From Alternaria dauci (taxonomy: Eukaryota > Ascomycota > Dothideomycetes > Pleosporales > Pleosporaceae), in contig NC_091276.1 in assembly GCF_042100115.1 (NCBI RefSeq), positions 434,001 to 498,000 on the forward strand: 64,000 bases of DNA, read 5' to 3'. The translations under genes and the position numbers were made by a program. The notes under the pieces are model-generated. The model was given only the letters and a program-made list of their open reading frames with translations. It was not told the DNA's origin and searched no databases. Shown here piece by piece: positions 55,982 through 64,000 of this stretch (positions within the stretch are counted from its first letter, which is position 1; each line of letters begins with the position of its first letter).

Positions 55982-56750
55982 GTGGGGACGGAAAGCCCCG
56001 GACTCCCGAAAACCCGCCTCAACGCCGGTGTCGTACTAGCACCAAGACAACGAACAATCTTCCGCAACCATCTGGCACGTAGCAAATAGACTCAGCAGGA
56101 GCTTGTTCTCGTTGGAGTTAGATCCCCAAAGATCAACCCAATGGTTATTGTGATACAGTACCTATGTAGGCCCTCCAGATACCGAAAAGCGACGCTTCCC
56201 ACACTCTCGTTGCAGTAAGACTAGGAACACTAATGGGTAGTACCATTACCAGTACAAAGTTACATAGGTAGCTGGTATACTCTAGGTGCGATAATAGAGC
56301 AAGCATCGGAATGCTACGGTAATTCCAGATGAAGGACACAAAGATTCATGTGGTGGAGGTTTTAGCATGTGTGTGTCATCCACTTTTTTACTGTGCTGCA
56401 AACCAGTTGGATAAAGTCACAACCGTCTAAGAAACGTTGAAAATAGAAGCAGGTATACTAGTAGGATGTTCTATGGTTGGAAGATTCTTTGAGTTGTGAA
56501 TTTTAACACAAACCAGCCAGCGAATAATAGAGATACAAGCGACGAGCTACGAGATAGACGTTTCTATCATGCTCAAGCTAGAAACCCACAGTTTTACGCA
56601 AGATTCAATGCAATGAGACATGATGATCTAAATCGGTCCTGAACCCGGTATCACTACTCCGTCCTCCGTTGCTCCTCCATTCTGAACTTCCAGCTCCACC
56701 TATAATCAGGCCTGTTGCATGGATTTACCGACTAACGCAACTGAGCTACT
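55982..56750. other. Intergenic, displaced upstream region of the FAD hydroxylase
   Basis: About 770 bp between the transposon and the 3' end of the dioxygenase. Before the insertion the first part would have continued the promoter of the FAD hydroxylase gene, whose ATG is 145 bp beyond the other transposon end. CGG-ACTC-CCG at 55999-56008 is an inverted pair of the kind bound by Zn2Cys6 factors. No gene is seen. Confidence 0.5.
55999..56008. promoter_or_regulatory. CGG-N4-CCG inverted pair, possible Zn2Cys6 site
   Basis: An everted/inverted CGG pair separated by four bases, 18 bp outside the right end of the transposon. Zn2Cys6 dimers bind CGG triplets in such arrangements. It could have served the FAD hydroxylase promoter before the insertion. 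Assignment is speculative. Confidence 0.25.
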
Positions 56751-57984
56751 CTAAACCGTGACAGCAGTGTCAGGCTTGAACTCCGCCGGCTTTCCCACCG
56801 ACACATCTGGTGGCATCGTCAATCGACTACCCACATCCTGCAGCTTGGCGGTTACAAAAGCCAAAGGTATCTCTGGGCCCCAAACAAACAGCGAATCAGG
56901 ACCATTGGGAATCCGCTTCTCAGGCGTGTCTTCGTTGACCATATCGCCGTCAGCGTAATGCTCGACGATGTTACCGGAGGCATCAAACCTGGTGTTGATT
57001 AGTCTTTTACTGATCCAACGTGATGTAGGGGCCTAGAGCCAGTCTTTGGGAGGAATGTGTGAGCAAGAAGTAGGGTGAGCGTACCAGTAATCAAAGATTT
57101 GACTGCCGAGCACATGTCGTCCGATGCCCCAACAATTCGTCCAGCCTTTCTTCTCAAGCCAGTGGTGACCTATGGTCTGTTCGTCGAAGTCATTGACTTC
57201 GTAGCTTGAGTGGTGGCAGTAGGTGGCAGGTCCGTCTACCGAGGTCAGGAAGAAGCTCTGGTTCGCTTGTTAGCTATCATTGTTTAGGTGCTGCCGGACA
57301 TGCTGGATGTTGACTTACATGGTGATCGGTATATTCCGGACCAAAGTCAATGTGGAGAAAAGAGGTTTCGTCTTTACCAGATTCAGGATTGAAGCTTGAG
57401 TCTGTGATCTTTAAATTCAGGTGCCCTGTATACCAATTGCGTGTCTCCTCGAATTTCCCCTTCGGGACCGCGAAACCGTAGTGACCCACTTTGTGAACTG
57501 AACTGGGTCCCAATGTAAATCGGCGAAAGTCGCCCTTGCGTGGTTTCGTAAGTGCCCTGTTAGGTACCGGATTCGTTGTCTCGTGTCTAGGTACAGAGCC
57601 CTCCGGTGGAGCCTCTCGGAGGGCCTGCCCATGAACGAAGTGTACGAACATGCCGTTGGGATCGTGGACCGACACAACTTTACCGCCACCAGGGCCATCA
57701 ATGTCTCTGATTTCCGTTGCGCCTGGCATTCTGGCAGCTTTTTGCAGCTCTGAGGCGCTGTCAACTACCCATGCTCCGCCCAGGTAGTGGCGCTTTCCAT
57801 CTGGCGATTGCTCTGCTATGTTTACGAAGGGATCTATTCCGTAGCCTCGGAAAAAGACTTTGTCGTTGTCTCGACGTGCAACTTCGAGACCAAAGTCAGT
57901 CAAGAAGTCGACTGCTTTCTGCAGGTCGGGGTGTTGGTAGTGTACGTAAGCAAGTCTGAGAACGCGGATCTTGGAGGTCGACAT
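56751..57984 (-). CDS. Type I extradiol ring-cleavage dioxygenase (VOC fold), 358 aa
   Basis: Exons are 57984-57319, 57257-57085 and 56988-56751, with introns of 61 and 96 nt and consistent phases. The start is MSTSKIRVLRLAYVHYQHPD at 57984. There are two VOC (glyoxalase/dioxygenase) modules. The C-terminal module carries the metal ligands expected for extradiol enzymes: His in HKVGHYGFAVP, His in ATYCHHSSYEV, and Glu in GNIVEHYADGD. Such enzymes use Fe(II) to open a catechol ring next to the two hydroxyls. The frame has no stop. It shares a 354-bp upstream region with the divergent flavin monooxygenase. The family is much commoner in bacteria; fungi more often use ortho-cleavage. Substrate unknown. 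Confidence 0.88.
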
Positions 57985-58338
57985 CTTGGGTAATGACAAA
58001 TGAATCTACCGCATAGGAATCGTGTATTCCCAAGTTCATTTATCACGTTGTTTCTGTGCAGGAGCCGGCGCTATCCCGTGAGCGCGGGTGTTCGCAAACG
58101 CAGCGCTACACGTTGATGTGGGGACGGTGTTCGGACGGTGGAGGTTGGGGTAACGGAATGCGGGGAACGGTAATCGGACATGCACACGGCGGGACGTCGG
58201 CTTTACACTTCGTTCCGGATGTTGACAATTACCAGAACTGGCAATTGTCATCCTATAATTATCGTACGTAGCAAACGTGTTGAGTTGTGGAGGCATTATC
58301 GGCTCTTTACCAAGACATCTTCATCACCTAGCACTACG
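57985..58338. promoter_or_regulatory. Bidirectional promoter with clustered CGG triplets
   Basis: This 354-bp region separates the divergent dioxygenase and flavin monooxygenase start codons. Between 58085 and 58200 I count ten CGG triplets on the plus strand (58085, 58125, 58132, 58136, 58154, 58161, 58168, 58175, 58187, 58198), several as TCGGAC or ACGG direct repeats. CGG triplets are the recognition core of Zn2Cys6 activators, and such a factor is encoded 4 kb away at 60822-62766. Co-regulation of both genes is inferred. Confidence 0.45.
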
Positions 58339-60412
58339 ATGGGCGAATTGTTCATGCCAACCCCACAGCTCCACCACCACGTCAATGGCGACACGCCAGC
58401 GACCTTCGCACTACGTGATCAACCTATGCACGCCAACCGGCACATGAAAGTCATAGGTGTTGGAGCGGGTGCTTCCGGCCTTTGTCTTGCGTACAAGCTG
58501 AAACACTACTTCACCGACTTTACACTCAATATCTACGAAAAGAATGATGATGTTGGCGGCACATGGTTTGAGAACAGGTATCCCGGCTGTGCTTGCGATA
58601 TCCCCGCGTAAGTGTGACAAAACCACACATGTTGCATTACCTAGCGACGGCAGCTCACGCAATTCTACCATACCTAGGCACAACTACACTTATAGTTTTC
58701 ATCCCAACCCCGATTAGTCAGCCAATTACGCAAGCGCTACGGAGATATTCAAGTACTTCGCAAACTTTGCAGACACATATGGCTTGCGCGACTATATTTC
58801 CTGCAACCACAAAGTCACTGGCGCTGTGTGGGACGAAGGTGCAAAGGAGTGGAACGTGATAATCCAAAAGCCTGAGGGGTCTGAATTCACGCAATCCTGC
58901 GACTTCCTCATCAATGCATCTGGAGTTTTGAACAATTGGCGATGGCCCGCTGTCTCTGGTCTAGAGACCTTCAAAGGCCCGCTCTTGCACTCTGCTGCTT
59001 GGGATGAGAATGTTGATCTTACTGGCAAACGGGTGGGACTTATCGGAAATGGGTATGTTTATAGCGCACACAACATGAAATGTGCGAAGGGAAAACTGAC
59101 TAGTCATACAGGTCATCTGGTATTCAGATACTCTCGCAAATTGAAAAGTACATTACTGAGTTCGATGAGTATTTCTCGGACACACTAGCTTACACTTGGC
59201 TAGGATTGCCTCGCATGTTACGACCTTCTTCCGAAGCCCAACATGGATCAGTCCCACAAAAGGTATGGAGTATCATGAGTACACCGAAGAGGAGCGCGCT
59301 GCTTTCCGAAATGTGCCCGGCAAGCACCTGCAGATGCGGAAGGCAACGGAGAAGGCCACCGCAGCCGACACCTTCCCTCTCCTAATAACCGGCTCTGCCA
59401 GTAACTTGGCGGCTGAGAGGTACATGAGGGAACAAATGAAGTTGAAGCTCAGAAATGACGAGCTTGCTTCAAGATTGTTGCCAAAGTTTCCAGTGGGATG
59501 CCGACGATTCACAGTAAGCCGCATACTGCTCCATGCTACACAGTTCCCAATCTGACATTTCTAGCCCGGCGTCGGTTATCTCGAGACCTTGAGCAAGGAC
59601 AGTGTCACAGTCATCTTTGACGAGGTCGTAAAGCTCACGCCCACATCATGCATCACACGGAATAACACCGAAGTCGAGCTAGACGCCCTGATCTGCGCGA
59701 CGGGCTTTGATACCTCGTTCAAACCGCGCTTCTCGATCATCGGTCGTGGCGGCAAAGACCTTCGAGAAGAGTGGGCGGACGAGCCACGCAGCTATCTCAG
59801 CATCGCAGCCCACGGGTATCCGAATTACTACATGTACGTTGCGGCCTTCAGCCCTCCTGTCGAAACTAGAGTTCCCTATACTGACGCAACCTTACGCACA
59901 GGTTCCTTGGTCCCAACAGCCCAGTCGGCAACGGTCCCTTCATCGTCGCGATGGAGACTGCGGCAGACTACATCGCTCAACTCATGAATCGCTGGCAGAA
60001 GGAAGACGTCACCTCTTTCGATCTCAAACCCGAAGCAGTCAACGACTTCATTCAACAAAAGGACGCGGCCCTAAGCAGGACAGTCTGGGCAAGTGATTGT
60101 CCTTACTGGTATAAAGACCGACGGACGGGCAGGATCATAGCACTTTGGCCAGGCTCAACGCTGCATTACATGGAGGCGCTTGCACAGCCCCGCTATGAGG
60201 ACTATTACATTACATATCGGAGTGGAAACAGGTTTGCGTATTTTGGTAATGGGTTCTCGCAGACAGAGTTGTGTCCGTATATTGATCCTGTGGCGTACAT
60301 TCGCGACAAAGACGATGGGGTGCCGATATCGAGGCGGCTGCAATTAGAGGGTACTTGGAACGCGAAGTCAATTGGTAACGTACTTGGTATTGTCAAAAAG
60401 CCTGCTATTTAG
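58339..60412 (+). pseudogene. Baeyer-Villiger-type flavin monooxygenase with one in-frame TAG
   Basis: Six exons: 58339-58607, 58678-59052, 59112-59147, 59204-59513, 59565-59833 and 59902-60412. All introns are GT-AG with consistent phases, giving 590 codons. Motifs are VIGVGAGASGLCLAYKL (FAD site), GGTWFENRYPGCACDIPA, LINASGVLNNWRWP, GLIGNGSSGIQIL (NADPH site, formed across an exon junction), FFRSPTWISP, LICATGFDTSF and FLGPNSPVGNG. The frame is closed once, by TAG at 58715-58717 in exon 2, just after the HNYTYSFHPNPD stretch, where family members have Trp. TGG to TAG is a single G-to-A change. No alternative acceptor removes it without losing the frame. Truncation there leaves only about 100 residues. 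Confidence 0.8.
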
Positions 60413-60821
60413 CCTTAAGCTTGGGTTGTTGGCTAAGGATACCATGATAGCAGTTCAACTCTAATGCTGTCTTCTCACTTACAAGTTCTGATTTCTGCTG
60501 AGCCTGGGCATCGTACTACCTCTCATACCCTCCTTATTTGACTTACATATTCGCTGTATGGGCGTAATTGCGAAGCCGTACTGTAGTTGCCATCCGCGAT
60601 AACTTATGACTAACAGCGAGCTACTCACGACTTCTTAAACCTATATACTCCCATACGCAAAAGGCTCTCATCAAGAGACTTACCGCATATCAGAGAGTTG
60701 GGCATCGTACTCGTATTGTTGCAGCCAATGAAGGAAGTGGTCATACACAAAAATCACACCGAACTTCTCGTTCGCAGCCTCAAAAATGCATCGGAAAGCT
60801 GCCGCAATTCAAACAATTGAT
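60413..60821. other. Convergent intergenic region
   Basis: About 410 bp between the 3' ends of the flavin monooxygenase and the Zn2Cys6 factor. Nothing specific is seen. Confidence 0.5.
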
Positions 60822-62766
60822 TCACGAAACATCGCTAGCAACGAAACTAGTCACGATCGACGATTTGGGGCTAAGGCCTGATGCCGGCGCAACAAAGCAT
60901 GTCAAATACCGTCTAACAGATCCCTCAATAGATGATGTGGAAGAATCTTCATACGCGTAGAATTCGTCGACTCCTAAACGTCCGAGATCAGTATCAGCAA
61001 ACAACATGAGAAGTTCTTGTCAGGTTTTGATTAAACTTACTCAATGCGATCAAGGCAATAGTCCATTTAGACGCAAATTGCCTTAGTACAAGGCGCGATA
61101 GATCGCGACACGATGATAACGAGATAGGGTCCTTCGCATACGTATCGGGGTGGTCGGGGAACTGGTTCACAAGCATGAAAGTGTAAAAGGGATGTGCGGT
61201 GGCGACGTGTTCTGGTTTCCATGTTGACAGTATTCTAGCTTTGTCGAATGCGAAGGAATGTGGTGACAGGCTTGCGGATGAGTTTTGCGGACCCACACCA
61301 CGCATGTACCATGAAGCAGATAGCAGCATGAGATGTGTACCAATAACCCAGTTCCTGTCGTGCATGCTGGCGGGGTTGGACTTTGTGTGATTGGCTTCTA
61401 GCGACATTGATGGAGGAAGTGCCAGCCTCATGCAACTAATGTCATTTTCGATACGAATCTGCATCTCAGACGATATGCCATCTTTTCTTTGGCGAGAGCT
61501 TTGCACATGGCACATGAGGTGATTTGCGACGAGGAACCAAGCCCTAGAGCTTTGGTTCTCGGAGCGATCCAACGATTTCCAGCACGTTCCCGGGTCTGAA
61601 AGAAGTCGTGCAGATGTGATTTCCACGTCGCTGAACCACTGCTCGTCGGACACAGGAAGGAGGACTGACATGCGCGTAGAATCGATCATGACGGGGCGAG
61701 AGGAGACTATGCTTCCAAACATGTCGAGTTCCCAGACTAGCCACCATGCTCTGCGCATTTCCTCCTTCTCCGACCATGTCATATCCTGAGGCGCATTCGA
61801 ATTCTCGTCGTCCAAGTCGTTCAGGCCGAGTTCGTATGCTAACTGCACGCATATGCCCGCATGAACCCATCCCTGGAAAAACACCGCCCGGTTGTAACAG
61901 TAGAATGTATACATAATGGTTCCCTGAAGATATGCTAGTGTGGGGCTAGTCAGGGCCCTGCATTTCGAAAGGTAGTCACCGGCGGTTTCAAAAAACTTGT
62001 GGCCGCGATCTACTGCTGATATTTTCACGAAAGATTTGTGGGACGAGTAGCGCGCGGCCAATGCAAAGGCGGTGGATAGTAGTAACGCTTCATCGGGCGC
62101 CAGATCCTTGAGGGGGTCGTCGCTGCATAGATGGATTCCGTATCGACGTAAGAATCTGGTCTTGTGCAGGATCGGTAGCCAAGCTTGAACGTGGTCGAAA
62201 AAAAGATCCATGAGTTCTGTAGATATGGAGGCGGCCGGATGTTGATTCCGTGGACTGTCCGGTTGGCTACTATTGCTATCGGATGAAACTGAATAGGTTG
62301 AAGGCGGTGGTAATAACGCATTCTCGAAGCCCAGCCCGCTGGTTGTGAAGTCGACCAAGTCTTGTGCTGACCTGAGCTCTCCCGGCTGGTGTGTAAGATC
62401 CAGACCATGCAGGTGCCCCAGAGCTGAGTAGTCCATGGTATCGTCCAGCATGAACATTTCGGTAAGATTAGGAGACGTCTGGTCCATAGACGGCCCGGCT
62501 GACGAGTTGTTGTCGAGAAGTGGGAAAAGCCAGTCGACGTCATCGTTGAAAGCTCGCATTGGGGGCTTCTTCCTGGGTCTGAGGCTCGGAGTTGATCTCT
62601 TTCGTTTACTAGGGAACTCGCAAAGACTGGATGTCCGATCGCATAGGCTGCATATGGGTAGTTTCCGGTCGCATCTAGTTTTCTTCTTGTGACATGATCC
62701 ACAGGCTCGTCGAGAGTACGCTTGCGGCGGCGCTGTCATTGCTTCAGGTGCGGTATCTTCAGTCAT
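60822..62766 (-). CDS. Zn(II)2Cys6 transcription factor, 625 aa
   Basis: Exon 1 is 62766-61041 and exon 2 is 60973-60822; the 67-nt intron has a GTAAGT donor and a TTTAG acceptor, phase 1. Residues 22-49 form the binuclear zinc cluster (CGSCHKKKTRCDRKLPICSLC, then CEFP), followed by a basic linker KRKRSTPSLRPRKKPP. A fungal-specific transcription factor middle domain starts at about residue 185 (MDLFFDHVQAWLPILHKTRF) and includes AWWLVWELDMFGSIVSSRP. Such proteins bind paired CGG triplets and often control the cluster in which they lie; the CGG-rich bidirectional promoter at 58.1 kb is a candidate target. The frame is intact. The C-terminal exon extends the protein past the first apparent stop at 60994. 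Confidence 0.9.
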
Positions 62767-63117
62767 GGCGAATCACAGATAATTCGGTGATGTCATCCAC
62801 TTCTCGGTGTCGAGGTAGCAGTTTAAAGATCTGAGGATGGCCCCAGGTATGCAGTGTGCAGTCGGAAGACACGGGAGCGGAACGGCGGCTGACAAGCAGA
62901 TATTGCGGGGCTGGCCACACCTCGGCCTTTTGCCCATATGCCCATGTAGATATTAGAAGGGGGCTCTGGGACCCCGCATTAACAAGTCCACCCCGCAGAC
63001 GCATGGACCATTCCATACTAATCAGCCTGTCGCTGCGCAGAGATTTCAAGAAACACGACATCAGCGAGCACTTTATTTGTTAGAATGAAGGTGGTAAAAC
63101 ACTCAAGCGCTTACTAG
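62767..63117. other. Promoter region of the Zn2Cys6 gene
   Basis: About 350 bp upstream of the regulator. CGG-containing sequence near 62878-62890 (GCGGAACGGCGG on a short scale) could allow autoregulation, but this is not shown. Confidence 0.35.
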
Positions 63118-63573
63118 AGACAGCACACAACTAGCCAACACTCGGAGGTGGCGCACATTATTGTTGAGACGGCGTGACGACAACAGCCCTCGCCGGCAGA
63201 CGTCGGTGGTGACATCATCTGCGGCGCGTTGACTTTCGCCCTAAAGACGCAGCTTTCGTCCGACCTTAGCAGCATCAGCGACGCTCTCAACGTGGCCCGG
63301 CCCGAGCCTCGAGTAATATAAAAAAAAGTACGGCAGATCTTCGATCCAATTAAGCAAGAGCTCATGTCCGCTGGAGAACTCAATTAATAGTTCACAGCGA
63401 ATACACTGCAGAATGGCAACACTGCAGAGGAGGCGAGGGCACCGGTCAAGGACGCCACAGAGGTTGGTAAAAGCGACACTAGATTGGTGTAAGACATCAG
63501 GAACAAAACACTACAAGGACAAGCCAACGCAGGTATATATAATGCACGAAGTGTCAAAACTCCATCTATGTAG
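63118..63573 (+). pseudogene. Decayed ORF broken by in-frame stops
   Basis: One reading frame keeps a protein-like look from 63118 to 63573 although it is cut by TGA (63175), TAA (63319), TAA-TAG (63385-63390) and TAA (63490). Segments include DIICGALTFALKTQLSSDLS, ALNVARPEP, IFDPIKQELMSAGELN and LQNGNTAEEARAPVKDATE, then DIRNKTLQGQANAGIY. All stops could come from CGA, CAA or CAG by C-to-T change, and the frame is never shifted. I do not recognise the family. A chance frame is possible. Confidence 0.35.
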
Positions 63574-63643
63574 ATACAGCGTAAGGTTGTTATCGATATC
63601 AGAGACCCACTCAACCATGCCTCGACGAAAAAGATGCTCGCTT

Positions 63644-64000
63644 TCATTTCGCCAATCCACACTCAATCAAGGCCTTCTTACCCTTCGTACCCTCCTCCTC
63701 CCACCAGATGTCTCTTATCTCCAGTCCCACCTTTCCTATCAGCTCCTTCCACTGACCCATAGTGCGTTCTCCTGAGGCCAAGTTCATCATCTGCCAATCC
63801 ATCTTGGCATCGAAGTGATCAAACTCCGTCTCTGCCAGAATGACCTCGTGAATCAATACCAAACTGTCCTCGGCCATTGCATCGACGATATTCTTCAAGA
63901 TGATAACGGCTTGCATCTCCGGCCAATCATGCAGAAGCATACGCAGGTAGAAGGCTTTGGCGCCCTTCAAACACTCTGGCATGGGGTCAAAGAAACTCTG
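63644..64000 (-). CDS. O-methyltransferase, C-terminal part (gene runs off the window)
   Basis: The frame ends at 63644 and is open to the edge of the window, giving about 118 codons of the C-terminus. It has the SAM-dependent O-methyltransferase (methyltransferase_2) signature: AFYLRMLLHDWPEMQA, where the His of LHDW is the usual catalytic base, then ILKNIVDAMAEDSLVLIHEV and DWQMMNLASGERTMGQWKEL. Such enzymes methylate phenolic hydroxyls in fungal secondary metabolism, which fits the neighbouring oxidative genes. The 5' part is not in the window. Confidence 0.88.
   Translation of the reverse strand, partial: QSFFDPMPECLKGAKAFYLRMLLHDWPEMQAVIILKNIVDAMAEDSLVLIHEVILAETEFDHFDAKMDWQMMNLASGERTMGQWKELIGKVGLEIRDIWWEEEGTKGKKALIECGLAK

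Noticed and set aside
1..64000. CRISPR arrays, rRNA and tRNA genes
   Set aside because: No regularly spaced direct repeats, rRNA-like sequence or paired A/B-box tRNA structure was seen; isolated GGTTCGA-like words lie in coding sequence.

Overview
The window is fungal nuclear DNA, most likely from a filamentous ascomycete of the Dothideomycetes/Pleosporales type (lineage inferred, not proven). Introns are short (mostly 47-71 nt) with GTAAGT-like donors, CTAAC/CTGAC-like branch sites and YAG acceptors. Gene families are typical of a plant-associated mould: pectin lyase with CBM1, GH10 xylanase, a small secreted protein, MYND proteins and a Zn2Cys6 regulator. A transposon block shows decay typical of repeat-induced point mutation (RIP). 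Exon structures were worked out by hand from splice signals, reading-frame phase and family motifs.

0-38 kb: mostly housekeeping or lineage-specific genes. Readable ones include a peroxisomal-type acyl-CoA dehydrogenase ending in SKL (6.9-8.3 kb), a secreted pectin lyase with a cellulose-binding domain (14.4-15.9 kb), a two-exon small secreted protein (25.8-26.2 kb), a small protein built on a repeated AEQDRYG motif (27.2-27.8 kb), a pair of MYND-finger paralogues of which the first is broken (28.8-31.5 kb), a secreted GH10 xylanase (32.3-33.4 kb), and a membrane protein with an aspartic-protease-like fold but no DTG motif (36.7-38.5 kb). The rest are unrecognised, often disordered proteins.

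40-64 kb: a co-located set of oxidative enzymes. In order: cytochrome P450 (broken by one stop), FAA-hydrolase-family enzyme, class A FAD aromatic hydroxylase, a 9.3-kb transposon insertion, type I extradiol dioxygenase, Baeyer-Villiger-type flavin monooxygenase (broken by one stop), Zn2Cys6 transcription factor, a decayed ORF, and the end of an O-methyltransferase running off the window. Hydroxylase, extradiol dioxygenase and FAA-family enzyme together resemble a meta-cleavage route for an aromatic compound, which is unusual for fungi; the substrate is unknown.

The insertion is nested. A TIR element of about 2.1 kb flanked by TA (46660-55979; Fot1/pogo/Tc1-mariner-like by size and target site) was entered by a complete Gypsy chromovirus (47560-54777). 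The chromovirus has two 488-bp LTRs, a TATAT target duplication, a chromodomain and an antisense cysteine-rich ORF. The LTRs differ almost only by transitions. Several genes elsewhere in the window are also broken by in-frame stops with little or no frameshift, a pattern that fits C-to-T mutation such as RIP or RIP leakage.
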